64,000 nucleotides of DNA from Carex sylvatica (GCA_964058845.1 CAXKVR010000282.1:1-64000), one strand, 5' to 3'. Positions 12,008 to 24,276 are shown, counted from the first letter of the stretch. Notes: a model not told the origin generated them from the letters alone. Numbers and translations are program-made.

Positions 12008-12520
12008 TTTTCATTTTAAATAGTGCTTTCAGACCATATGTTACTATGTTATAACGTATTGACCATAAAGTTATGACGCTATAGAGCGTTATTCAGCGCT
12101 ATAACGGCGTTATATGGACGTACATAGCAATATTTTTTTAATCATTCCTCTATGATGCGATAAACACTATTTAGATAAGTCATTCAGCCTGATTTCTCGT
12201 AGAAGTCTTGATCAATTTTGACCGGTTCTCAACTAGATCATATATAGATGGACCGACCCGTATCCATAAATGTATGTCATTGTAACAGAAATACCTATCG
12301 AGTTCAAATATTCAATCCAGACTCAAGAGATACTGCATTTGCAACCAAGCATAGAAAATCTCAGCAGGCTTTCAGGCCATGGGTATACAAATTAAACTGG
12401 TACCACCATAAAATTTTATTGAAACCAAAAACTTATTTTCATGCTCCTGACCATGTGAGGTATACAGTATACTACTTACATTCACATCATTCTTATCCAC
12501 AACATATGAATTTGGATCCT
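12008..12520. other. Intergenic DNA
   Basis: Contains short palindromic GCGTTAT/ATAACGC motifs near 12040-12120 but no gene. An open frame on the plus strand (12248-12601) shows no domain. Confidence 0.35.
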
Positions 12521-12523
12521 AGT

Positions 12524-12745
12524 TCAGCAAAACCTAAACCACATCCATCCAGTTTGTATTACCCTCTCCCCCACTATATCAGGTGGTACCAGTTTCCTTG
12601 AGAATACCAGATTGTTGCGCTGCAACCATATATACCAACATGCACACATGAACCAAAGGTATCCTATGGTATAGCTCTTTGTCCCCCTTGCATGGTTATT
12701 CTTTTTACGGGAAACAAATTTGTTGTTATTCAAAAGGAATAACAA
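12524..12745 (-). pseudogene. Possible LINE reverse-transcriptase C-terminal remnant
   Basis: The minus-strand translation contains CACWYIWLQRNNLVFSRKL followed by a spaced VGERVIQTGWMWF. This resembles the WxxWxxRNxxxF...V...I...W signature at the end of plant non-LTR (LINE) polyproteins. No upstream RT core was recognised and the piece is only about 70 codons. The call is tentative; it could equally be a chance frame. Confidence 0.3.
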
Positions 12746-13932
12746 AACCTTTTATTCCGATCCTACCCATTCAAAAAAATTCCTGCGTGAATCTCAAGAA
12801 AAAATGTTTTTCAAGCACACATCTTAAAGAAATTAAACGGTTGGGATCCGAATGACAGCAGATTTATTTCTCTTTTTACAACTGAATTTTCGTTTAGTTC
12901 AAGACTTCAAGCTAGAGGCCATCCTTACTGTTACAGGCTTACTTATCCGCTGGCACAGAACAATTCTATGGGCACTCTGTTCAAGCCTTCTTGTTGATTA
13001 AATTAGGAATTTGCAATGATGGTAACACAAATTCATGCTAAACTCATAATTTAAGCCCTTTGCAAAGATCCAGCCCAACCTAGCTAAGAACATGGAAGGA
13101 ATATAGAAACCCAGAATTATCTAACGCATACAAAATGGGTTTTCTATCCAGATTCTGTTGCACTGTTGTGCTAAACAGTTTGCATACAGCACTGTTCTAC
13201 CAAAAAAAAAAAAAGTTTTCATACAGGCGGGATTTCTCGTATAACCGGAACAGAATTTTAAAAGGATAAACACAAAATTTATTAGATTTCTAAAATGAAA
13301 TATATTATTCTAGGCTAAAAAATAACGTACTGATCATTAATAGTTTTTGAAATAAGTTAGTCTATATTCATGTCATATTAGATTCAATATTCTTATCTGT
13401 ATTCATGCAGTATAATTTGTTGCTATCGTCCAAACAACAAAAATATATAGAAGAATGATTTTGCTCGATCGTTCGGATTAATTTTGTCCGAACTCTTCCA
13501 TCATCTTTGCATCATATGAGCACAATTTAAACCATATATAATTCAGACAAATATAAATCCTAAATAATTTAAAATTTGAACACGATTCATACTTATATGA
13601 AAGGAACAAAAGAAATGTTTTTTTTTTAATATTAATATAAGTGCTCCTGTTAATCTCAACAGATATTGATTTTTAAATGCCAATAACGAAAATTGAACAG
13701 TCGTCTTTCTATAAAAGACAAAAATCTAACACCATTGTGATTGGACTAGTTCAAAAGTAACATATGTAATAACAAATCATACTCTAGAACATATATTTGA
13801 GTAGAAGTATGGTGTTTCAAAGTTCAACTAGTTTTTTTTTAAACTTAATTTTAAAATCTATCGAATTGATTTTAAATGATAAATTCAAACTATTGAAATT
13901 CTTCTACTTTAAGAGTGATGCATCTATATGTA
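12746..13932. other. Intergenic DNA
   Basis: No gene, RNA or terminal repeat recognised. Confidence 0.4.
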
Positions 13933-14078
13933 AAAAATTTTAAGTTTCAAATTAATTTAGTATAAAGTCAAGTGGTCAAAAGACATCCAAAAAATAAATA
14001 TATTAAAATTAATTTATAAACCTTCTAATTTTGACCACTTGATTTTATACTAGATTAATTCAAAACTTTTAATTTTTT
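13933..14078. repeat. Short foldback repeat
   Basis: The arms at 13933-13981 and 14025-14078 are inverted copies (AGTATAAAGTCAAGTGGTCA against TGACCACTTGATTTTATACT) with a ~43-nt loop. It is probably a small MITE. Confidence 0.55.
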
Positions 14079-15770
14079 TGAAACTAGAATCTCCCAACTA
14101 CTTAGCGACAAGATTTCTTAGTGAAAAAAAAGAGGTAATTCAGTTAGCTAGAAAAAGTCTTAAAATAGTTGGTTATTTAAAAGTTGAGACTTCGATTTTT
14201 CCTCACGACTCGCAGCTTCTACGAATGTCTTAAAAAAAAAACAGAAGATTTCTTAGTGTAGCTGTGTGCCTATGTGGCTTTGTTGGACACGTATAATTGC
14301 CAGATATTAAAAATCTATTTCGGCAGTTCGTAGCAACTAGTTTTTATAAATTCGTATGTCTTTTAGACTGCTTTCCATGATATATATTAACAAAAAAGAA
14401 ATGTGAGTCCTTTAAATCATTTTTCTTAGTTTAATTAATTCTATCATTTTTTTTTTTAAAAGCATAAATTTCTCTATTTTGTTTGCTTACACGTTAAATT
14501 ACTATGAAAGAGATTTACTTGGTCTCACATACTACCGAATATTTTATTATTAAATTAAGTAAAGATCAGCCGTCCGATCAAGATCAATGCATGAGAAAAT
14601 GACTATTTCAATGGTAAAAAATCAGTAAACTAAACCCTAAGCCCTAAATTAAACTAACATTTTTATTTTTTTTGAGAAATTTGGCAGTGACTTAAATTAA
14701 CATATATATTGCTCCAAAATTTCCCTCTAGTAAAAAGTTAGTAACCGGCTACACAATTATTATGCTACAAAATGCCACAATAGAACGGAGCAGTTAGGTA
14801 CAGTTGTCTGTTTTCTCAGTACAGTGGTAACGTGGCCTCCAATCCAGGACCTACATTTATAGATATAATATTAAATATCAGCCACCTGTCAGGTTAGCTG
14901 TGACCATTCAGCGTGGGCCTAAAATCACGTTAAAAAAATGAAAAAGGACACCCAACGGCTAGCTGGACTGTTTCTCCTCTCCGTTTTTTCTAATTCTTTA
15001 TTCCGCGTTCAGACAAAGCACGCCGAATACCCCCAAGTCCCCAACGATCATTTCTGGGGACTACGTTGGCCGTTCATCTTTAATCCAACGGTAGATTCAC
15101 GGCTAAGTAAGTCAATAGAGACGTTGGAGTTTAAATGCGGCCCCTTCCGAATGGGGAACGCGTGCAGATCTCACGGAGAAATGGAAAGCGTGTGATTTGA
15201 ACATTCTTAGCCTACCACATTACGACGCGTGAAGGTATTCTTGGAACAGTTTTCGCTTGACTCACCAGTCACCAGCCAATTGCTGCTAAGTCTAGAAAAA
15301 AATTGAACTGTTCTAGAACATTTGATCAATCTTTGGATATTTTTTACTTCAAGATAGGAATTATTTTCGGGTCAGGTATATTGATAGGAAATTTTATTTC
15401 TTGACACTTTATTTTAGACTTTTACAATTTATATCGAAATAATATTTCATTTTAATGCAATTGCTCTTAAATTTAAAACTTTAGTTCCCAAAATAGTTCC
15501 ATCGTATTTATTTAGCGATTAACATTACTTCTAAATTAAGAGAAGTCGAAATTTTACTCAAAAAATTAAAGAGAACTCGAACAATGCGCTGACAAAAATA
15601 AATAAAAATCTCTATGCAATTCTTATTTACACCGCATAACCAAAATACAAAACACATCGGCAAAAGCCTATCTTTATAACGGCTAATTATGTCTATTATT
15701 ATACTATTCATATTTATATTTATATAATAAAATAAATCATTATTTTCTTTTTCCAATCATACCCCTTACC
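14079..15770. other. Intergenic DNA upstream of AGP-a
   Basis: The open frame at 14938-15195 begins with a hydrophobic stretch but matches nothing I know and lacks a clear promoter. The rest is AT-rich. Confidence 0.35.
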
Positions 15771-15812
15771 CCACCACCGCCTTTACTTAACCTATATATA
15801 CACCTACCATAG
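15771..15812 (+). promoter_or_regulatory. Core promoter of AGP-a
   Basis: CCACCACCGCCTTTACTTAA is followed by TATATATA at 15793-15800 and CACCTACCAT. The same CCACCGCCTTTAC-TATA-ACCTA arrangement occurs before AGP-c and AGP-d. In the leader, AAACAAGCTTAGAAAT occurs twice, the second time running into the ATG. Confidence 0.7.
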
Positions 15813-15921
15813 TACTCTCTCCTTCATCTCAAACCAAAACTCCAACAGAAATCAGCCCAAACAAGCTTAGAAATCAGCCCAACAGTTTTAATTCTTCTTA
15901 ACCTCTCAAACAAGCTTAGAA

Positions 15922-16269
15922 ATGGCGATCTCTTCTCTTCACCTCCCGATCTTGGCTCTCTTCATTGCATCTCTTACTCTCATCTCCGCCCAAGCCCCTG
16001 GCGCAGCCCCAGTTCCCGCCCCTGTACCATCACCATCTCGCAAATTGGCACCTGAACCAGCACCTGCATTCGCCCCGACAATTTCATCTCCACCATCGCC
16101 ACCGGTAGCCGCCACCCCGTCGGAGGCACCTGCCACCAGCCCCACCGCAGGCACCTTAGCTCCTACCATCTCTAGCCCCCCTGCTGAGGCGCCGGCATCT
16201 AGTGCATCTACCTCAGTTGTGAGCTTGATTGGACTGACTGGCGCTCTTTTGGTGGCAGTTTCTTTCTAG
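15922..16269 (+). CDS. AGP-a: classical arabinogalactan protein
   Basis: A 115-residue precursor of a GPI-anchored cell-surface proteoglycan. Residues 1-23 form a signal peptide ending ...LTLISA before QAPGAAP. Residues 24-90 are rich in Ala-Pro, Ser-Pro and Thr-Pro dipeptides, the context in which proline is hydroxylated and O-arabinogalactosylated, with one basic break (PSRKLAPEP). The last ~18 residues (VVSLIGLTGALLVAVSF) are the hydrophobic tail expected for GPI addition, after a small-residue site in ASSAST. Length is normal for the class. The gene has no intron, and the ATG follows a TATA box by about 120 nt. It is the first of five related genes on the same strand and is nearly identical at both termini to AGP-c and AGP-d. 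Confidence 0.92.
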   Translation: MAISSLHLPILALFIASLTLISAQAPGAAPVPAPVPSPSRKLAPEPAPAFAPTISSPPSPPVAATPSEAPATSPTAGTLAPTISSPPAEAPASSASTSVVSLIGLTGALLVAVSF

Positions 16270-17250
16270 AGAAATCAGAGGTCTTATGGAAATTCGTTTA
16301 TTATTTTTTTAAATTTCGAAATAGGTTTTTGGTCCTTTTGAGTATGTTAGCAGTCGTTTTTCATAGTTGACAGCGCTATTCTTTTATAGCTGCAGTATTA
16401 TGAGATGTCATAGCTTATTACTTTTAGATGTTATAATAGAAATATGTTCTTTTATTTAATTCTTTCATCACAGTTGTTTTTTTTAATCTTTAGCTATTTT
16501 GTTGGTGTTGCTTGATTTGCTGTCGCTGATCGCAGTAATAAATCACATAAAATATAAATATCTTCAACTTTGATTAGCTAAAACAAAAATAAATCACATA
16601 AATACGAAACATCTTCGATTTTCGGTTGATAAATCTTAATTCAGCAAACTTTCATCAATGTGGAGTTACTAAATACATTAAAATGCAGTCTCCGTAAATA
16701 AAACTTGGTAATTGTTAAACAGAATTATCTTCACCTTTCAAAAAAATTAGTATATTGTAAAAAAGATCTCTAAAAATGGGTCCTCAAAGTTGTTAATGAA
16801 AAGGTAGATTTTTGAATTGAAAACAGATTTCAATTGAAAATCTTCGAAAGAGAATTTAAAATATCACAAGTACCTTTGAATAAAATTTGTGGAACAAAAA
16901 ATTGTTTTTGCTATTCGAATGCCCGGTCATTTATTTTTTGAAGGCCGCCAACAATTTTATAAGAAAAAGAGAGTTCATATTACACAAATTTATTAAAAAA
17001 CAGAAATAAAAGGAAACCCCTCCTCACTATTTACATGTTATAATTTGGTCTAAATTGCTAGACCCAATTATAACACACCAAGGTTTCTGTATTGCCCTGT
17101 CATTTATTATCATCCTTTTCATTATTTGGAACAATCTTGGCGAGATAATAAATGGATTTAGTTGAAACTCACGTGAATGATTTCCGCCGAATGAATGAAT
17201 TCATTAACAAAAAGAAAATATATATAGAACCTGATCCTCTGTTGTGATAA
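16270..17250 (+). repeat. AGP-a 3' flank, duplicated after AGP-c
   Basis: The 3' UTR (AGAAATCAGAGGTCTTATGG..., GGAAATTCGTTTATTATTTT) and further blocks such as TAGTATATTG, CGGTC-TTTATTATT and GAACCTGATCCTCTGTT recur in order at 24640-26110. The two genes therefore arose from a duplication that included about 1 kb downstream. Confidence 0.65.
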
Positions 17251-17715
17251 GTGGTACCGTTTATAATAAAAGTTTAGAAGTATAATTTTTTTGAATAGTC
17301 TGAATTTTTGTTAACTACTTATATAAGAGCTTCGTACTATATATACTGCTTGAACACTAATCCTGGAGGAACATCCATCTAAAACAGCAGTTGCGGATAT
17401 GAATAGTAAATATATACTATTTTTGTTAATTATTCGTATGTGAATAGAAATATATACTATTTATCATGAAATTTTTTATCTTGTTTATTATTATAATTAG
17501 ATAATATTGTGAAATTTATTATTTTTAATAATATTTATATATTTTTTAATAAATATCCGTTCCAATCTGTATAAACTTCAAATATATTATATATTTTTTA
17601 ATAATATTTGTATCCATTTAATATCTAATTCATTTCCGTATTCCAAAAATAAAAACAGATACATGTATGATTTTACCACTATCTGCTTCACCCCTACTTC
17701 AAATATATATTACTT
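17251..17715. other. AT-rich spacer
   Basis: Contains repeated AATAGTAAATATATACTATT motifs and a CACCCCTA-like end near 17690 that may be an hAT relic. No gene. Confidence 0.35.
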
Positions 17716-20240
17716 TTGTCAATATTTCTAAAATTATATTCTGATTTAAAATAGATATATTCCATCGCCCGATAATTTTATTTTTACTCATTTTAAAAAA
17801 TATTTTAATAAAAATAATCAGAATCTGATCAAAATTTTTTAAAATTTTCAAGATGTGAAAAAAATTCGGGTCTAATTTGCATAATTTCATCTCTTACACA
17901 TCTCTGCATAGAGTGGTGGTTTAAGAAGTGATCATAGGGCATTGAACCATCGGATTTAATATGATCTTATCATTGCATAGAGTGGTGATTTAACATGCTT
18001 GTCAGTCCCTAATTTCCAAAATGATGGAAGATGCATACACTTCACAAAAACTAAAGATTTGAATAATCAAGATACATACTAGAGCAGAAAAAATACAAGA
18101 TAAAAGAAATGATTCTCATCATATATAATTAGAGTTAACATATAAGAACAACATAATAGGTATATATCAGAACCAAACCACTTCACAAAAAAAGGACACA
18201 TTAGCATATATACCAAAAAAAGCAATCTAAGTTCTATACAAAAAGAGAGATCTATCAAAAATACATAAGTAATCATTTCCTTTCTATTATCTATATCAAC
18301 TTCATTCATTCAAGGGCTTCATAAGTTTTGTAAAAGATGAATGGTCATTTTCTTCATCAACAAATATGTCCTACATAGAAGTATTAAGACATTTTAATTT
18401 AAATAATGATCAATGACAGAAAAGACCCATAGTAATATTTAATTTGCAACTCCAAAAGAAATATGTAACCAATTATACAACCTTTCACATTCATCTTCTC
18501 TAACTGAATTAGGAGTTGATTCTTGTACATCCATTGTATATAAAATGTGAAGTGTTAATACGATTAGTAATAAACTACAAATGGACAGCTCCAATAGGCA
18601 TAAAATTCAAGAATGATTCTTCTTAGGGAATATATGATGTCAATAGAATCAGTTTTTCATCCCGTTGTGTTTCTTCTGATTTTAATTATAGTGCAAACAT
18701 TTTGGTTTTGTCATATAGCATAGCACAGAGTTTTGATGCTTTGTAATATTTTACTTTAGAAACATGTAATTCTAATAACTGATAAACAATAAAGAAAGAT
18801 ACATTTCAAATCATGTCTTTCTAATACAATACCAGTAACAACTTTTAATTGGCCTAAATTTCAAGGTCATCAAGAAATTCGAGCCCCAATTTAGCAAAAT
18901 CAGTGAGCAATTTGCGAATTCATATTTGAAGTCTTACAAGGCACCACAAGAGAAACATAAGGAAATAAGCAAGGAGAAATAGAGAGATTTACCAAGAAAA
19001 GCTACTATGGGGCATGTCTGTGCGGGGATGGAGCTAAGGGGGGCGCGTCTATGCTGGGGTCGGAGTCTGTGCGTCTGTGCTGGCGCCAGTCCGTCTTTGA
19101 AATTAGATTGATTAGTTGATGCAAGAAACAAGTTATAATCAATTTTGTATGAAACTATATATTTAGAAATAATCCGTCTTTTATTTTAGTCTCATTTTAG
19201 ACAGGTTTTAATCTGTCAAAAATAATTCTATATTAATCACTTGTTATATGAAATTTGGGCTTCAATATAAAGCTCCTTTCAAATCCTAAATTGTTTTGTC
19301 TTCCAAGTCCGAAGTCCAAAATAAAAATAAGAAAAAGGGTTTCAGACCCGATCCATTTAAACTACACATTTGCGATTTAGTCCCCCTGATGAGAGGTTAT
19401 TACATTTAGAACACATATTACATGTTAGCCCTCATAGTTTATACAATCATTGTACCAATTTCTAAAAAGGCATCGTCACTGTACCAGTTACCTTTAAAAT
19501 ATGGCACAAATGGTATTGAGGGTAAGAAGATGTTAAGAAGATGTTAAGAGTGCTCAAGAACTAAACAAGATATTAAACAACGAGTAGGTCATCTAAAAAG
19601 GGGTCGAGCAATTTGATCGAATTGGGAAAATCAACAATCCGCACTCGATAATTAATCAATTCAAGTTCTACGATTTTCTCGAAATAAATCGATCGACATA
19701 AGTCGCATAGGCAATCATCAATTTGATTGAGTCGAAAAAATCAGCAACCCGACTCGATAACTAATCAATTCGATCAAACACAAGAAATTCGAGAGAGGGG
19801 TTTATATTTACCCGAGATAACTTGAACACAAAGGGTGCAGTTCGGTCGGTGACTCATCGCCTACAGCGACAGTAGAGATGAGAGGGGCGGTGCGCTGGTG
19901 GGGGTTTCACGGACAGAGAGAGAGCACGGGGTGGGGCTTCCTCCAGTGAGGCGGAAAAGAGAGAGGGGGCGGGGGTGGGGTGCTGGTGTGGGGCTTCACG
20001 GAGAGATAGCGGGAGGAGAGAAAGAGAGTTGGCGCAAGAAGAGGAAGGGAGCGGGGGTGGGGTGGGTTCTCACGGACAGGGAGAGAAGAGAGAAGAGAGA
20101 AGAGAGAAGAGAGAAGAGGGCGTTTTCGATTAAAAAAGTCGCTCCATTTGATAGATGAGTGTAATTGATTCTTCCTTTTCTTTTCTTTTTCAATATTTCT
20201 TAAATTATATTCTAATTTAAAATAGATATATTCCATCGCT
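17716..20240. repeat. 2.5-kb segment between direct ~50-bp repeats
   Basis: AATTATATTCTRATTTAAAATAGATATATTCCATCGC occurs at about 17725-17771 and 20195-20241, in the same orientation. Between them are AT-rich DNA to 19300, then GC-rich, GA-rich DNA (19850-20120) and two similar units containing GATCGAATTGG/GATTGAGTCGA (19612-19680, 19718-19775). No convincing gene was found; the frames here come from GA/CT low-complexity sequence. Confidence 0.4.
20080..20118. repeat. (AGAGAAG)n microsatellite
   Basis: Five tandem units of AGAGAAG, within a wider purine-rich block. Confidence 0.8.
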
Positions 20241-20310
20241 CCATTTTCTTGACGACATAAAATGATTCTTCTTTTTCATTTTTCTCAATTTTCTTGACGA
20301 CATAAAATGA
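20241..20310. repeat. Two-copy tandem repeat
   Basis: TTTTCTTGACGACATAAAAT occurs twice, about 45 bp apart. Confidence 0.7.
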
Positions 20311-20524
20311 TTCTTGCCTGTCCCTCTGTCTTGAAGATACAGCTAGTTAAATTAAATACGTTTTACAACTCACTCTATCACCCTGATCGATCTGTAAAGT
20401 ATGAATTATAGGAATCGGCTAATCAATAGTTGGCACTAATAATGCTGACAGTTAATACAAATAATTGTATTTTAATCGCCTCTTGTCCATGAACTATCCC
20501 CAAAATCAGAAGTTCCTTGCCTCG

Positions 20525-20545
20525 TCATCCCTATATATACATACA
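20525..20545 (+). promoter_or_regulatory. TATA box of AGP-b
   Basis: CCCTATATATACATACAGCC with TATATATA at 20533-20539, about 110 nt before the ATG. It lacks the CCACCGCCTTTAC block of AGP-a, -c and -d. Confidence 0.6.
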
Positions 20546-20649
20546 GCCTCTCACATTGCCTCATCAACTCATCAACTCAGCAATCACACAAACTCTTAGC
20601 CTCAAGATTACTATACTCTTCATTTCATCTATAAAGAAAAAGAAAGAAA

Positions 20650-21045
20650 ATGGCAATCACTTCTTTGCAATTCTCAGTCTTTACTATTTTCATTTCATCA
20701 CTCTTTCTAAGCTCTTTTGCTCAAGCGCCTATACCGGCTCCCAAACCATCCCCAGTCCCATTCCCTTCTCCTAAAAATGCGCCTGTACCAGCACCTATAC
20801 CAGCATCTGTACCAGTATCATCCCCTCCATTTGCTTCATCTCCGGCTCCAGTACCAGCAAGTCCATCACCTATCAGCTCACCTCCAGCTCCACCAACCGG
20901 TACACCTTCAGAAGCACCAGCAGCAATTGCTCCTTCAGCTATCTCCTTCCCTCCTGCCGAACCACCTAGCTTGTCGGGTGCCGCGGTTACCATGCCAATT
21001 GCTAGCTTGATTGGTGTCGCTAGTGCTCTTCTTGTCTTTTTTTAA
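20650..21045 (+). CDS. AGP-b: classical arabinogalactan protein, diverged member
   Basis: 131-residue secreted proteoglycan core. The signal peptide is residues 1-24 (ends SSFA-QAP). A Pro/Ala/Ser-rich body follows with APxP and SPxP repeats (QAPIPAPKPSPVPFPSP..., SPPAPPTGTPSEAP). The GPI-type hydrophobic tail is ASLIGVASALLVFF. It is intronless. Compared with AGP-a, -c and -d it has more Pro-Val and Pro-Ile dipeptides, no SRKLAPEP segment and a different 3' UTR. It shares the IASLIGV tail type with AGP-e. It is the only member whose downstream flank (to about 23.4 kb) has a second copy far away, at 37.95-45.27 kb, without an AGP-b-like gene beside it. Confidence 0.9.
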   Translation: MAITSLQFSVFTIFISSLFLSSFAQAPIPAPKPSPVPFPSPKNAPVPAPIPASVPVSSPPFASSPAPVPASPSPISSPPAPPTGTPSEAPAAIAPSAISFPPAEPPSLSGAAVTMPIASLIGVASALLVFF

Positions 21046-21811
21046 TAGTGATATCACTATTAGGAAATGATAGATGTGCAATATTGTTGCTCTCGGTTAC
21101 TTTTTATGGGGTTTTGTAATTGTGGTCACAACTTGTCATGATTCTTTCTTGTTAATAAACATAATCCATTATTTCTTTGCTTATATTATTTAAAACTGAC
21201 ATGAATTTTATTAGTTCAATGCCGACTTTAATGACTTACGAATAAAGAAATTGGTATCCAGAGACCACAAATTAAAGTATATGACATGAATTTTAAGTGT
21301 TTCGGGATTAAGTTTTAAACAAAAATAATAATTTAGGGGAAATAATGCGAAAACACACCTAAATTGTAAATTGCATTCAAAAGTTCTAACATATTCAGAT
21401 TAGCATTAAATATTAATTTACCCATACTCTATCTGTCTTATCAAATATAGTACAGTGATATATACCAATCAATTGGCCTGTCTAAACGATTTTTATTTTT
21501 GTCGGTTAATTAGTGATGCATACTATATATATATCATGCTTGTCAATTCAAAATGAAATATAAAATTATTGTCTAGTTTGTACATCTAAGAATGAGCCAG
21601 AACATATTTAAGCAAATTAATGCGGAATATTCATGAGCAAACCTTGATAAATAATTCAAATGTAGACCAATTAAGGCTTGTTTAATTTAATAGACTGGAG
21701 GTGTCAAACCTTAAACATTCGAGGAACAACATTAATTAATATTATTTCAGCATGCCTTAAAATTGTCAATATTATTATTATTAGTAGTCTTATTATTAGT
21801 ATTATTATTAT
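21046..21811 (+). other. AGP-b 3' flank (duplicated)
   Basis: From about 21205 this matches 37945-38275: shared TTCAATGCCGACTTTAATG, TAATTTAATAGACTGGAGGTGTCAAA and others in the same order. It contains no gene. Confidence 0.6.
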
Positions 21812-22218
21812 GAGTTGGGCTACGGTGCTTCGCGAAGTAAAGCAGCTGTTTTATTTCACACTCATATTTTGCAATTTTAAAGTTCAAAACGTTGATCAGA
21901 ACTGTTCAAGTTGATCATCATATTAAATTGTGCTTGGAGACCAAATTTAACATTTTTTAGAAATTTTTTACTATTTCTTTAGATTTTTTTAAAATTGCTG
22001 TTTTTGATGGTCCATAATTTTTTGAAAACCAACGATTTTAAAAAATTCTAAAGAAATAGTAAATTTTTTTCAAAAAATGTAAAATTTTGTCTCCAAGCAC
22101 AATTTAATATGGAGATCAACTTGAACGGTTCTGATCGACGTTTTGAATTTTAAAATTACAAAATATGAGTGTGAAGTAAAACAGCCGCTTTACTTCGCGA
22201 AGCACCGTAGCCCAACTC
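21812..22218. mobile_element. Foldback MITE FB-A (407 bp)
   Basis: The arms are inverse copies of about 190 bp: GAGTTGGGCTACGGTGCTTC at the left and its complement at the right. Inside are GGAGACCAAATTT / AAATTTTGTCTCC and TTTTTTACTATTTCTTTAGA with its complement. It sits in an ATT-repeat tract. Relatives lie at 26.7-27.9 kb and 60.16 kb. No coding capacity. Confidence 0.75.
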
Positions 22219-22237
22219 TATTATTATTATTATTATT

Positions 22238-22272
<35 letters not shown>

Positions 22273-22316
22273 TATTATCATTATTATCATCATTATTATC
22301 ATTATTAATATTATTA

Positions 22317-22347
<31 letters not shown>

Positions 22348-22450
22348 TATTATTATCATTATTATCATTATTATTATCATTATTATTATTAATAATATTA
22401 TTATCATTATTATTATTATTATTAATATAATAATAATAATTATTATTGTT
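22219..22450. repeat. Mixed (ATT)n/(ATC)n trinucleotide tract
   Basis: More than 200 bp of ATT, ATC and AAT units, partly palindromic. The long Ile/Met frames read from it are not genes. The paralogous site near 38280 has only a few units. Confidence 0.9.
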
Positions 22451-22689
22451 TGAATTTTGAATTCTTAGTTATAAGTTAGTAGTTTCCAGTACTATAATAG
22501 TCTATCGTACTGAAAAATCCTCCTAATGATCGAACTAATCATCATGTAGTTCTTGCAATTATTTTTCAATAAATTTTATATCTTTGATCCTACAATTTCA
22601 GTTTTATTTTGTAATTTTGTAATTTCAAATTTTACAGCCATACAATTGTTTATTGCAAACTGATGTGATATTAGTCGACGACAATCCAG

Positions 22690-22854
22690 GAATCCGTATC
22701 TCAGGTACTGACTCAAGCAAATTACAAATAAACGGTCCAGATTAATCTCAGTTAAGTCAAAGTCAGAAACTATAGTGTTAAGATTTGTGCCAAGTTAAAA
22801 GGACGGTCCTGGGCCTCCGTTTGTAATTTGCTTGAGTTAGGGTGATCCGAATTA
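22690..22854. mobile_element. GAATCCGTATC MITE (165 bp) with 9-bp target duplication
   Basis: Left end GAATCCGTATCTCAGGTACT; right end contains the near inverse TTGAGTTAGGGTGATCCGAA. It is flanked by ACAATCCAG (22681-22689) and ACAATCCAT (22855-22863). The paralogous sequence at 38.6/44.57 kb lacks it. Confidence 0.65.
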
Positions 22855-22984
22855 ACAATCCATCGCGTATCTTTAATTAAAATTAAAATTATCATATCAG
22901 AATTTATGATTGTTTTGTATTTGAGATTAAATTTATCAAATATCAAACTTTCATGTTACTAAAAAAAGTAAAATAATTTATATA

Positions 22985-23465
22985 TATATACGCGGTGAGT
23001 TGAGTTGAGTTGAGTTTCCGAGTCAACTAGCTGGCAATAGGTTCTTAATATATTAGTGGAAATTATACGATTGAACTGGCAAGGTCGGTTTGACAACCTG
23101 AAAACGAGTAGCAGGTTACTGCAGCAACAATCAACTAAAATTCATCATTCATTTTGTGACCCGGCTGACCAAATCAAGGCTGCCCGGTTTGGCACCTTTC
23201 CACCACTGCACGAACTTCTTACCTGTACAAATTCTTTGTAATTAAAATTGTAATGAAACCAAAGATAATAATTAATACCCGTTCATATTTGGCTGTAATG
23301 TTCTAGTTAAGAAAAAAAAATGCAAGTTCAATTATTGTAATCTGAATTCGGATCTAAAAGGAATGATCAATATTGGGGTAGCTTAATTAACTTACGTGTG
23401 TTAATTTTATGTGATTATTATATTGACCTCGGAATTTGCTTGAAACAACCGTAACAATATATATT
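22985..23465 (+). repeat. AGP upstream module, copy 1
   Basis: Block beginning GAGTTTCCGAGTCAACTAGC and including AACGAGTAGCAGGTTAC, GACCAAATCAAGGCTGCC and TTCTTACCTGTACAAATTC. It recurs at 30365-30980 and 44755-45265, always on the same strand and upstream of an AGP gene. It lies 0.8-1.3 kb before AGP-c. The short frame within it is not a gene. Confidence 0.75.
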
Positions 23466-24160
23466 TTTTGTTTAAGGAAATTATTATTTTCTTTGTCCAA
23501 CTATACCTCTACCCTCTAAATCTGTATCCCACTAGATATCTCAAGGTATAACAGAAAAAAATAAGGTCAAAATTTAATTTCAGACGACTAAAAAAAGAAA
23601 CGGCTTCTATTATAAATACAAGGAGTTTGTTTTAAATTTCATGCGAAATGGTACGAAACTTGTCTAAACACCTTTGGATCATCTTCATTCAAAAAGATTG
23701 ATAATAAAGTCTTTCCGTTTTAACAAAACGTTATAAATTTCAATTCAACATACAACATGTTATATAAAATATCCATTATCTTTATTGTTCTAGTTGTAAA
23801 CTAAATTCAACATACATCATATTATCTAAAATTTCCATTATCTTAAAAATAGAGGTTTTTATTTAGTAAATGTAAATCAAGCCACTCAATTATGTAATAT
23901 TCATAAGTAATTTCTCCATCTAGATTTTAAACTTGTGATCTCCTTTATAAAAAGCATTGTTTTTGAAAATAAAGACTTTCATTGTTCTATGTTTGATATA
24001 CTATAATTTTAATGGAACTAATTATTTTTGTCAAAAATTCAAAATAAAAAATAACATAATTTAATATTAAGTAAATAAAAGTTTAGTTTCGCGAATTAAT
24101 AAATTTGCTATATAATAAAGGTTTTATAATTTAGGTTAAGGTAGGACACGGATTGCCAGT
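23466..24160. other. AT-rich upstream region of AGP-c
   Basis: This ~700 bp is absent between the module and the core promoter in AGP-d. No gene or clear repeat. Confidence 0.4.
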
Positions 24161-24163
24161 TTG

Positions 24164-24200
24164 CCACCGCCTTTACAAACTTATATATAGACCTAGCATT
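24164..24200 (+). promoter_or_regulatory. Core promoter of AGP-c
   Basis: CCACCGCCTTTACAAACTTA with TATATATA at about 24182-24189, then GACCTAGCATT. Nearly identical to AGP-d. Confidence 0.7.
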
Positions 24201-24276
24201 GTACTGGCTCCTTCAATCCTTCTAGTTATCAACCCAGATCATCTTCAACCTCTCAAGCAGATAATCAAGCTCAGTA

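Noticed and set aside
12248..12601. 117-codon plus-strand frame
   Set aside because: Overlaps a more LINE-like reading on the other strand and shows no domain.
14938..15195. 85-codon frame with a hydrophobic start, possible small secreted protein
   Set aside because: No clean signal-peptide cleavage, no TATA box or homologue that I recognise.
19898..20236. Arg/Gly/Glu-rich and Ser/Leu-rich frames on both strands
   Set aside because: Low-complexity GA/CT-rich DNA open in several frames at once.
22156..22407. 83-codon Ile/Met-only open frame
   Set aside because: It is a trinucleotide repeat read in one frame; no gene signals.
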